Positions 46,861-56,206 of a DNA stretch of 64,000 nt are shown here, piece after piece. Origin of the DNA: Neolentinus lepideus HHB14362 ss-1 (Eukaryota > Basidiomycota > Agaricomycetes > Gloeophyllales > Gloeophyllaceae); NCBI GenBank assembly GCA_001632425.1, contig KV425659.1:1-64000 (forward strand), written 5' to 3'. Made by a program: the position numbers and the translations under genes. The notes beneath the pieces are model-generated. The model was not told where the DNA came from. It was given only the letters and a program-made list of their open reading frames with translations, and did not search any database. The stretch's first letter is position 1. The number at the start of each line of letters is the position of its first letter.

Positions 46861-47310
46861 TGAATAACCGCGGACATGCAACACCTCTGGATAAGTCTCT
46901 ATAGTTCCATCTGGGCTGACTGCAAAGACAGCTCGTTGAAAATTTCCCATTTCGGATCGCGCAAAGAATCACTGGACGTCGTTTCGTACAACGAACGGAC
47001 TCGAATCGATGACCCGCACCATGTCCGAACGAGAGAGTTCGTTCTGGAAAATACTCTCTAGCATGAAACGCAGTCTCAAGTCTCCTGAGCGAAAAGGAGC
47101 GGCCTAGGAGGAGGAGGTCAGCTTCCGTCTTGCACTTTAGTAAACATACTTCTGAAGATGGTCATGAGACGCTGAAGACATCCGTTTGAACTTTGGAAAG
47201 CCCGGGCCCGCCGAGCCACGAACTAGGAGCCATTGAACCTGGACTTGCAGCCACACGAAAGCCACATGTTAGTCATTTCCAAGCTCAATCCCAGACGTAA
47301 TACATCTCTC
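46845..47310 (-). pseudogene. 5' fragment of the D-lactate dehydrogenase gene, second relic
   Basis: Read on the minus strand it follows the 5' flank of the intact gene (GAACTAGGAG.CATTGAACC; complement of parent about 55990-56090) and part of its first exon. After an internal deletion it resumes with ACGACGTCCAGTGATTCTTT and GATCCGAAATGG (parent about 56418-56455). It then runs with another gap to the segment encoding EVLHVRGYSE (parent about 56545-56575). It ends there, at the junction with the DUF6593 flank. The deletions differ from those in the relic at 31320-31960, so the two relics decayed separately. Confidence 0.78.
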
Positions 47311-47832
47311 GATGCAACAATCCATGCCGCGCCAGAAAATTGTTAACCAGAGGTAGGTGCAATGCAACTCACAGACCTTTTCGCCCCACGCTAACTCGGA
47401 TATGGTTATATATGGACTGCAAGGTACGGATACGGCTATGGACTGAAAGGTACGTAAGCGCATGGTCGCGAAGCAACATGGAGGTAGGCTCAAATATTTC
47501 AAGAATTAAGAACGCTCTCATCCGAGCTATAGGAAGCACACCGTGTTCATGAAATAAGAGCGAAAATGGCAGCTGAACTCTTGGTCGACACGCCTCATCC
47601 ATCCACAATATATCCAACATCGCCTCCCAATCTATATCTACCCCCACCGTCCCGATACTATCTAGATATTACTCAATATACAATGCATAATTAAGTAAAG
47701 AATGGATACTCGTTTAGCGTACGAGCAGGCGGCCGTATGTGCATCAGTTAGTATAGTAACCGAAAATCCAAGAAGTCCAAGAAAGAAGGGACGAGTTTAT
47801 CTGCGGGCGCGCCAAGTCAACAAACTCAAACA
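47311..47832. other. Intergenic, no recognised gene
   Basis: Downstream of the transporter gene. Minus-strand frames at 47369-47647 and 47269-47502 are not recognised. Confidence 0.4.
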
Positions 47833-50264
47833 CTAGAGGATCAACAACGGGACGCACCGTACGCTGCCGCACCCACTCGCCTCCCCACCCGCCCGCTTCT
47901 CCACGTCCCCCACGCTCGCCTTCTCCGCATCGACCACACTCGTACTCGCACTCCTCCAACTCTCCCCGCTCCGCCGCCGCCTCCCCTCCACCACCTCCCT
48001 CCCATCCGCCATGAAAATCTCGCCCCTCCAAAACGCGACGAGCGTGAGCGCGAAGAGCACGCCCCACGTGAGGCAGATGGCGATCGTCATCACGAGGTGC
48101 GCGACGTAGAACCCTTGGACGTTGAAGATGTCGCCGAGGACTTTTAAGGTGTTGATCCAGCCGACTACGAGCATAATCAGCTACTCGAACGAGAAGAGAA
48201 GGGGAGGGGGAAGGGGTGCGTACCGTTCGGGAACGTCAGCGCCCAGCCTATGCGCAATCAGCCCTGCCCCAAAACGCCGAACAAGAACGCAAACCCACTC
48301 ACATCCCAGAATCTCGCTCAGGTGCTTGTGCACCTTCCACCAATACGGCAGCGCGCCGAACACGAAGAAGAACGCCGCGAGGCCGAAGAGGAGGACCCCC
48401 GCCATGACGCTCGAGGCGTACCAGATCTCGCCCGCTGAGGGGGAGACGAGGTTGTGTTGCGGGAGACTAGAAGTGGCACGGGTGAATATGGGAAATGGGA
48501 AAAAGGTATATAAGGGAAACCAGAAAAAAGGTGAGTGAAGGGGTGAATACGAAACCAGAAAAAACGCGAATACGAAACCGAAACCGGGGAAGGGGAACAG
48601 GAAGCGGAAATTGGTAGAGACACGCACATCTCCATCGCGCACTTGCCGAGGTTGATGAGCGCGAGCGCGGTGAAGCCAGGCGGGCCGCAGGCGACGAAGG
48701 CGCCGTTGGCTTGGTGGCCGTTGAGGAAGCCGGTCTGGGTGGGGTGGGGTTGGGGTTGATGGTGGATGGGGGGTTGGCGGGGTTGGCGGGATGGGTGGGT
48801 GGGTGGATGTAAGTTAGTGGGTGGTGGGTGGTTAGTTAGTTAGTGGATGGGTTAGTTAGTTAGTGGATGGGTTAGTTAGTGGATGAGTGGGTAGGTGAGT
48901 GGGTGGATGGGTGGGTAGTTGAGTGGGTTAGTTAGTGGGAGCATAAGATAGTTAGTCAGTGAGCGGTGGATGGGATGGAGGGACAGGGACGTACGGTCAT
49001 GATACGGATGATGTAGATGCATATGTATATGAACGTGACGAAGAAGCCGAGGCCTGCGCGAGGGGGGTATATGCGCAGTGGGATGTGAGTATAGGCGAGG
49101 TGGGAAGGATACGCGTATATGCGATGTAAAAAGGAGGCAATTGTATGCGACGCAAAAAGCAAATACTCATCAGGCGAGATTGAGTGAGAGAGTAAATCAC
49201 GACTCACCCTGAAAAACGTACCCAACGAGGAGCACCCCCAGCGCGCGCGGGTCCTCGGCCGGGACGACGCGCAGGACGTTGAACGCGACCACACCGACGA
49301 GCATCTGCGTAGATGAAAGGGTGAGTCACCTCCGGCTGTTCAAAGCTCTCTGTCGTTCTGCGGCGAAATAGAAACGGCAATGAGCGTAGGACTGACCATA
49401 GGGAACACCTGCGCGAAAGGAATCAGTCACGAGTAGGTAAGCGGAACGAGCGAGCAGGCTAGGTGTGGTGGGAGATTTTCTCTTTGCGCCTCCCCTTCAC
49501 CGTGGGGAGGCTACACTCGAACTATCGAGTCATTCTCCCATCACATCACATCCGGCTCTAGCTTGGTACACGGGTCTCGAAAACGCCACGCTGGTGTGTT
49601 TTCGTGTACCCTGACGTACACCTACTACTCAGAGGAAGGTACGCACCAGGAATGCCCACGCGGGAGTGAAGGTGGTGAGATCGTGCGGCTTGTTGAACCA
49701 GATCATGAGCATGGGGGTGCACACGACGAGGGAGAAGGCGATGTAGACCCTGCGAGGCGGTGAGATGGAATTCAAAGTCGTGCGGTCATAGATGGAATTC
49801 GTGCAGTGAGCAGGAATACTTGGACGCACCAGAATAAAATGTAGATGAAGTTGGGGCGGATGTGGCCAGTGGGGACGGCGTAGTTGATGGTGCCGATGAT
49901 GATGGTGGCAAAGGAGAGGACGCAGAGCGGGACGAAGATGCCCTTGACCGGGTCCTTGATGAGACGCAGGGCCTGCTGTGGGTACACTGCACCAAGGTCA
50001 CGAAGAATATTAATGGAAAACGGACAGGAACACACGGATGGTCTGGAGGAGGAGGGTGGACATGTTGAGGAGGAAGAGGGCGATGTTGATGATGAAGAAG
50101 ACGGTCTCGACGACGGTGAGCGCGCGCGAGTGGTACTTGACGGCGGACATGGTGACATAGACGGCGCCGGTGCCCATGCCGATGGGGAACGCCTGCCACG
50201 ACCATCCGTAGATGCGCCGCGAGAGCGAGCTCACGTGGACGGTGCTGTCGGCGGGCGGTGTCAT
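47833..50264 (-). CDS. C4-dicarboxylate/malate-type transporter (TDT/SLAC1 family)
   Basis: Ten-helix plasma-membrane transporter, Mae1-like. Exons on the minus strand: 50264-50036, 49986-49830, 49749-49647, 49408-49397 (12 nt, VFPM), 49304-49208, 49053-48995, 48734-48628, 48466-48309 (approximate end), 48247-48224 and 48164-47833. Landmarks: RRIYGWSWQAFPIGMGTGAV at the first helix; LIKDPVKGIFVPLCVLSFAT; MIWFNKPHDLTTFTPAWAFL; VGVVAFNVLRVVPAEDP; TGFLNGHQANGAFVACGPPG; SAGEIWYASSVMAGVLLFGL; LPYWWKVHKHL; NTLKVLGDIFNVQGFYVAHL. The substrate (malate, other C4 acids or sulfite) cannot be told apart from sequence. One intron (48735-48994) consists mainly of a simple repeat, and the intron 49409-49646 contains a perfect GCCTCCCC hairpin. 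The tail after the last helix is Arg/Glu/Ser-rich. Confidence 0.88.
48745..48960. repeat. Degenerate GT-rich minisatellite inside a transporter intron
   Basis: On the plus strand a run of GGTTGG, GGGTGGGTGGATG and GTTAGTTAGTGGATG units fills most of the 260-nt intron 48735-48994. It consists of short 4-17 nt units in mixed order. Being in an intron it does not touch the coding frame. The TTAG units resemble telomeric repeats only by chance, since the spacing is irregular. Confidence 0.8.
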
Positions 50265-51676
50265 CTTGCGGGCAGAAACAGGAAAGGAAAGAGTCTAGGA
50301 AACGTAGAGAGAGACGATATAAAAACTTCAACAGCGCGCACAGCGTTAGCTGCACTGGGCAGAAGAAGGGCTGGGAAGGGTGCGCCGCCTGCCCCGCATT
50401 ATATGACCGTCCGAAGAGAAGCACAACTCGCGTAGATGATAGCCGTATAACATAAGGAACCTGTACGCCCAGCTGCCAAGAGGGACGTTGTCGACGGCCA
50501 CGACCTTGCAATTGGCGCCGAAGCGTTCATATTCTCCACGAAGCGAACACTCCATCATATCCGACCTTGGCGCTTGACTCGACGATACATACAAGTCATC
50601 CGGGTTTCTCATTGCGACGTCTCCAGCACAGGTAGCCAGAACACGAGTCAAATTTTAGAGTTTATGCAAAGAGTGCGTGCTTGGCACTGCTTTCGCTGCT
50701 CTCTCGAAGCAGTCGACGACGCTGCAGAAGGTCCAAAGAAGCACGGCACCTTTAGATCCATCCCCGATCTTTCCTGTTATGGCAATTTGCATACCGTCTT
50801 CGATCCATTTGCCAGGTTCTGTGCTGGACTGGACTGCTTGGCCATGACATCGTGCAGTGTGGTGACGTCTATCGTCCACAGCCCAGCTGGCCGTCTCAAG
50901 GTCATTTGCTCGATTCCGTCACTCGGTGACAAGGACGACTATAATGACCGAGGCATAGCAGGATATATGTGCGTATCTAGGTTCATTCGACGTTTATTTC
51001 CGCGGATTATACTTCCGTGCAACAATCTGGTGCCGTACATGACGTGAGACAAGACATGTCTGAATTGTCGGAGTTCGCGAGGAACACGAGAGGTAGATTG
51101 ACAGCGCCAAGATTAAAATATTTCCATCTCTATTAGACTGCACCATTTCAATTTCCGTATCATTGCCTCGACCTCGACCTCTACACCCGTGTCTTCCCGC
51201 CCTCTGCGCCCGTATCTACCCGCTCCTCTTACTCCGAAAACACTCGTATCTATGCCACTTATCATAGTCCCTCCAGAACGCCCGCCTCACCGACCCATGC
51301 ACCCATGCACCACTTGTGTCCTCAAAGCCTGTATGAGATACTACACGTTCCCGGAAAGGTCCTTTCTTACCCGCCACTCTCCCGTATGTTCGAGACACAC
51401 CCAACTAGGTGAGACACTTTATCCCGTTGTCTCCGCCATCTCAAGCCCGTTGCCGGCACCTCTCCCCATGAAAACACGTTCTTACCCCTCACCCTCCCGG
51501 CACACCACATTAGCCCCTACTCTGTTTCCCTCTTTCAGCTACTGCTGTCCGTGCATGTAGACCTCGTCCAGCCCATGTGTTTCTATCACACGCACAGTAA
51601 ATATTCAAAGCATACTTATATTAGCCGTCCAAAAATGACCGTCTCAAGGTACTCGGTGCTATTGTCTGAGATATGC
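50265..51676. other. Intergenic, no recognised gene
   Basis: Promoter region of the transporter and further sequence. A plus-strand frame of 157 codons (50574-51047) and a Pro-rich one of 123 codons (51189-51560) are the only sizeable ones; neither gives a recognised product or splice pattern. They may be spurious. Confidence 0.4.
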
Positions 51677-52222
51677 AGGAAGACACATAAGGACGTCATA
51701 GGAACATCGTGAATACGCGGTGTTTGCAAGAGCTGCTAAGAACGTGCAGAGGTCACGAATGTTCTGGGAATCAGCGACGAGGTAGCTACACAAACCATGT
51801 GCCGCGATATTTGCATGATCAAAGCCACGCACCTTGAAATCCGGCATGACACTGACGAGACCTAGTCCTCGTGTGGCATCGCACTCATTCGTTGGGGTGG
51901 CAGGACAGTCTTGATATACTATATCTCAAGAGTTTCCTCCTATACTAGGCAAATAAGCCTCTCCTCGCCGCATAGCAATGGCACTGGAAAGAATGTACTA
52001 CTTCGCCGACACTTTTCTCAGAGCACCATTTTGCCAACGTGCCTTGAAATATCTCTCCTTGGATGAGAAAGTCGAATGGAATAGTCTTGTCAAGGGACAA
52101 CGCTTTGTTGATCAGTTGGGAGAGCGCCATGACGTTTGGATCATGAACTTTTGGGTGGGGATGGCGTATGAAGTTGATGTCGTGAAGATAACCGGGCGAG
52201 TGGACTCTAAAGTAGAGGTCAT
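51677..52222 (-). pseudogene. Truncated, decayed copy of YTM1
   Basis: Minus-strand copy of the first half of YTM1 (parent 10160-10754). The first exon is still readable: FTTSTSYAIPTQKFMIQTSW, then LSQLINKALSLDKTIPFDFL and GTLAKWCSEKSVGE. The segment for HEDWVSS and FVTGSYDG is altered by deletions, and no WD repeat beyond the first block is present. A deletion near 52120-52130 shifts the frame around SWR.S.QL. It is part of a 2.7-kb duplicated block with the F-box gene. Confidence 0.85.
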
Positions 52223-52289
52223 GATTGTCAATCGGCTACACGAAGCTGAGATAGGTAGAGTGTGGCACGGATGACCAGCTGTACAATTT

Positions 52290-52980
52290 TCTTAGTCGAG
52301 TTTAAAGCAATATTTGGTTTACACGAGTTCAATCAGCTCAGTGCTCCTGCCTTAGCGCAGCGTACCCTGTCCAGCGCCGCGTCTGCTGGACAGCGTATCG
52401 CGTGTCGTCCCGCGCGTTTTATATGGCGTATCCCGAGTTCTCTGCTCGGCGTATCTATTGGCCCTCGTCTCACGTCAGCGAACAGTGGATGTGATCGACA
52501 ACTTAAAGGGCGTTACTTATCTGGGAGGACCAGATAAAAAAAGCTGGGGGCCGGGCCTTTGTCGGCCTCACCAGTCTTTCTCTGCTGTCCTCCAGGTAAG
52601 CAATAATCCCCGCTATTCTCAGCAGCAATCGCGCACTAGGCTTTCGCTGCTGTCCTCACAGCTCCGTTTCGAGCGCCCTCCCTGGGGTCTTTTTTCTGTT
52701 CTCGCATGTGTGTCGTGTGCATGTATTTACTTACTTTGTCTGTGCGATCCGCGATGCCTCAAAATAATATTCCAGGCTGCTCCGACGCTCGGAGCAGTCG
52801 TGTCCCCGTAAACCTTGCGCATTTACAGCGGACTTGCGGCAAAACTCTTGCGTCGAGCATATTGTATAGGACCATGTCACCAGCCGGTCTACTTGCTATA
52901 GCGGACTGGGTCGGGGTTGAACCCATCGTCAACTGCCGCCTAGTCGTATCGCTTGTCTAATCACTCTCCTCAACTCCACG
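52290..52980. mobile_element. Insertion of about 690 bp in the duplicated YTM1/F-box promoter
   Basis: In the parental block CAGCTGCAAGAATTTTGCTG leads within about 30 nt to GCGCATCACGTGCC. In the copy about 690 nt of unrelated sequence lie between these points, with the flanks still matching. The insert has no recognised protein. It contains a GGGGCCGGGCCTTTGTCGGCC hairpin, TATAT and several GT..AG pairs. A solo LTR or other non-autonomous element is possible, but no terminal repeat or target duplication was identified; it could also be a non-mobile insertion. Confidence 0.5.
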
Positions 52981-53112
52981 AGAGGCGCATCACGTGCCGA
53001 CGCGATTGTGGCGTGGAAACTTTTGCTCGCGCCTTACACTGAACCACTTCGCCTCAGCTTTAACAATACCTGAAAACCTTGGTATATCTAATTTAAATCT
53101 AGAGTCCTCACT

Positions 53113-54182
53113 ATGGGTCAATATTGGATATTGTGAGTAATACAGAGTGCTCCTTTACCGAACTCAGGCACTGATGGCACCCTTCTCTAGCGTCAATCTT
53201 GATACGAGAGAAAGCAGAGACTGTGGCAAGTTGAGGGAATTTGTACCTTTCAGTCATTCTGGTAGCGTCAGCGGGTGGCTCTTGACGATGCTGCTCCCCC
53301 CTGCAATCGAACCCAAATTAGATGAACTTAATGACAGGATTTCACGGCGTGCCACAAGGTACAATATTGATACTTCCACCTGACAGCCACAACCTGACCT
53401 TCCGCAGGAGTCGCCTAGGCGGTGATTTAGGCCGTCTCAACATACCAACGGAGCTCCTCTACATGATATTCTCTGAACTCGACTGTCTCGAAGATGTAGC
53501 CTGCCTATGCATTGCCAACAGTGCGTTGTGGGTTATCGGTTTCGCCCGAGTTTTGGAGCTCGTGAAGAAACACCCTGCACCGTGGGAAGGCCAACGTTTG
53601 ATATTTGTTGGGGATTATACTGAAGACCTGCCCGATGGCCTGCTCAAACCCGAAGAGACGCAGGAATTTGAGAAGTTTTCCACCTTCTACAAGTTTGCGT
53701 ACGAGCGCTACACCGAGAGCTACCGTGCCTACGGGAAATGGGGGTTCTCGAGGCCTTTACGATGGAACGAGAGAGAAGCGTTCGGTTTATTGGCGTACCC
53801 AGGAATCCTAGGATACTCTGGATTCGAATACAGCAGCAGCTACTACCGCGATCGAAAATGGCTTCTTTGCAATCTATCCAAGAAGGAATATGTTCGCTCT
53901 TCCAAGATATTAGACACCGTCGCGGATGCTATCCATCTCGGCGATGTCCTCCTTTCCCAGATCTTCTGTTCCACCCACCCATCTACTTCTATGTGCTATG
54001 AAGGAGATCTCCACCGCGGCGCGTGGGCTGGAGACTGCTTCGTAGTCTGGAGTGTTGAGGAATTGGAACAGCACGAGAAGAAGGATGGAACCTGGAAGGA
54101 CGTCTCGGAAGAGGTACTAAAGACAGTTGTTGAGATCTGGCGCTCTGAGCGCGGTCCGAAGTGGCCTGAGGACCAGACGTAG
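53113..54182 (+). CDS. F-box-type protein, intact copy 2 of a duplicated gene
   Basis: Paralogue of 10972-12034 with the same three-exon structure: 53113-53132 (MGQYW), 53191-53358 and 53408-54182, in total 963 nt and 320 residues. It shares FVNLD.RE, GKL.EF, IPTELLYMIFSELDCLEDVA and the C-terminal block SSKILDTVADAIHLGDVLLS; differences are spread over the protein and none breaks the frame. The splice sites are conserved although the first intron differs by a few bases. Since the neighbouring YTM1 copy has decayed while this frame stayed open over 320 codons, the protein may still be used; a recent duplication could also explain it. The target and role are unknown. Confidence 0.78.
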
Positions 54183-54239
54183 GCGGGAATGGAGATGAAG
54201 ACACGTATTGGAGGCTGGGCAAGAGACGAAGATGATTTA

Positions 54240-54970
54240 AAGTATCAGATACTGTCGCTTTGCTGCTTGTTCAGGTACTTACAGGAGGACGATAATGGAT
54301 CATCCTGTCATACTTTTATGATCGTTTATTTAGTTCAGACCAATTCATTAATGCATTGGTGTTCAAGGTGTATTCGCCACTGTCGATGCGGTTCAGTAAT
54401 CCCCCTGCGGTTTAATGCGTCAGCGCTTTGATCTTTGGAAGGAGAGTCGGAGTTAGCGATAATCGACAGCAAGACATATTCGGCAAACTAAGGGAAGCCC
54501 TTCCCTCTCATCAAGAATGTTCGATCAACGGCGCACCCCACAAGGACGGCATCCGGTCAACTGTAGGCTTGTGATCCTGAGTGACAACTGTGCGGCTGTT
54601 TTCTGGGCTTCTCCAGTCAACGGAGGAAATCAGTAAGGAACCCTCGCAGACGTTGCTTGAACTCCGGACTAGGGTGAATCAATCGAGACATAAAATTGGT
54701 CAAGGTAATTTTGGCAGAAATTAAGGATCTCCAAGACATTGCGCGCACGTGTCACCAACGGTGCTCTACGGACGCTACAGACAGAAATCCAAGACTGTCC
54801 GTTACGACGAGAGGCAGAGCACATCATGTGTGTTGACTGCTCCTCTAGAGACAAAGTGGAGGCGTCATGCGTCCAGAAGAAATTGAAGAGAACCCTGAAT
54901 AGCAGACAATATTAATATGGCGTGAATGATCTGACATGGTTCGCAACTACTTGCCACTGGGTATCACAGC
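54240..54970. repeat. Downstream part of the duplicated F-box block
   Basis: Matches 12100-12865 (AATTCATTAATGCATTGGTG, GTCACCAACGGTGCTCT, GAAGAAATTGAAGAGAA). The match ends at GGGTATCACAGCCGGA in both copies. Directly behind this the copy continues with a fragment of the SDR gene, so the breakpoint lies at about 54972. Confidence 0.8.
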
Positions 54971-54971
54971 C

Positions 54972-55621
54972 GGATTTATAGTGGAGGCGAAGTACGGATT
55001 CGGCGATGCGCGGGGTGTACGGGGAGCGATTGTCGGGCGTCAGGATGTCGGTGCGGAAGGAGCCCAGCTCGACGTAGATGCTGAGCAGGCCAAGGGTTTA
55101 AATTTCGGAGCGGAGAGCTTCGAATAGCGCTGTTGCGTAAAGAACTAGTTATCAAGTGACTGAGTAATCAATGGAAGGCAGAGCGCACCTCGCGCCGTGT
55201 ATTTGGTTGCTGAATAGAGATCAAAGCTTGGCCCAGAGCTTAATACTGCGTAAGCAGAAGTCTCGACGTATCGGAGGAAGGCGGGACATACCGCCAGCCG
55301 CCGAGGGAGCCTAGCCAGATGACAATGCCAGTTTTGCGTTCGCACATATAGGACAAGAAGGCACGTGCTACGTTGAGTGCACCGAAGCCATTTGTACTGA
55401 GTGCATTGAGCATGAACGGTTATGATTTTTGACAGGATGGGAACGCAATTGAACTGGTTCAGGGTCTCCTCGGGTGTATTCTCCTCGAAAGCACCGAGGA
55501 GGATATATCCTACCAATCATTCAGCTTCTCTCTCTCCTCCTTTGAGGCGAGTCGAGACACACCTGCGTTATTCACCAACACGTCCACACGCCCATGAATG
55601 GCCACTATCTTTCCCGCGACC
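54972..55621 (-). pseudogene. Truncated, decayed copy of the SDR gene
   Basis: Minus-strand copy of the middle of the SDR at 59112-60325. Readable blocks: GRVDVLVNNAG and, after an intron, YILLGAFEENTPEETLNQF, GALNVARAFLSYMCERKTG, WLGSLGG and FDLYSATKYTAR. The first exon with the TGxxxGxG nucleotide loop and the last exon are missing. In the sixth exon a TAA follows RSEI, and about 30 nt are deleted before the intron (RIAES). The left end joins directly to the F-box block, the right end stops at GTCCGACGG. No activity expected. Confidence 0.87.
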
Positions 55622-56206
55622 TGCTTCAGCTTGTCCGACGGTACCACGAAAATCCATCAATCTCGACTGCATGTTTGGTGCCACTCGTGATCAGACATGG
55701 CCTTTTCTCGAGGTAGGGATTTCCCATCTCTATGCGAGGGCCTCTTTCACGGAAATAGTATATTATACTCCCTGGGTGGAACCTCACATCAGGCTTGGAT
55801 GGAATAATTTGTGGTCCATGTTCGATTGACACATTTCATAGTCTGATGCAGAGAATAGAGCGCCGTCTAACTTACTATTTGCGGAGATATGCCATGTCGC
55901 AATTATGCCTGGAACGGCAAATACTTTTTTTCTTCTGAGGAATGATGTGAGCAAATGGCTTTGATGCGGCTGCAAGTCCAACGTTCAACGTTCAGGTTCA
56001 ACGATTAATATTCCTAGTTCGTGTCGGCGGGCCGGCACGCCATACCGGCCGTTAGCCGATATATACCAATACGAGTATCTGCAACGTCTTATGACCATCG
56101 CCAGAAGTACGTTTACCAGAATACAACATGGAAGCCCTTCACCTCTTCCTAAGCCTTTCCATACCTTCACTTTCGCCCAAGGGATCCGAGAGCTCGACTG
56201 CACTTC
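55622..56206. promoter_or_regulatory. Promoter region of the D-lactate dehydrogenase gene
   Basis: No gene recognised. The right-hand part (about 55965-56206) is the sequence that recurs upstream of both D-LDH relics (minus strand 31800-31960 and 47180-47310), so the copied segments included promoter sequence. No specific binding site could be named. Confidence 0.5.

Noticed and set aside
48745..48960. Interstitial telomere repeat (TTAGTTAG units)
   Set aside because: Units are irregular and mixed with GGTGG; the stretch lies in an intron. Simple sequence is the better description.
50574..51047. 157-codon plus-strand frame as a gene
   Set aside because: No recognised motif, no splice partners and unclear codon pattern. 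Possible, but not supportable.
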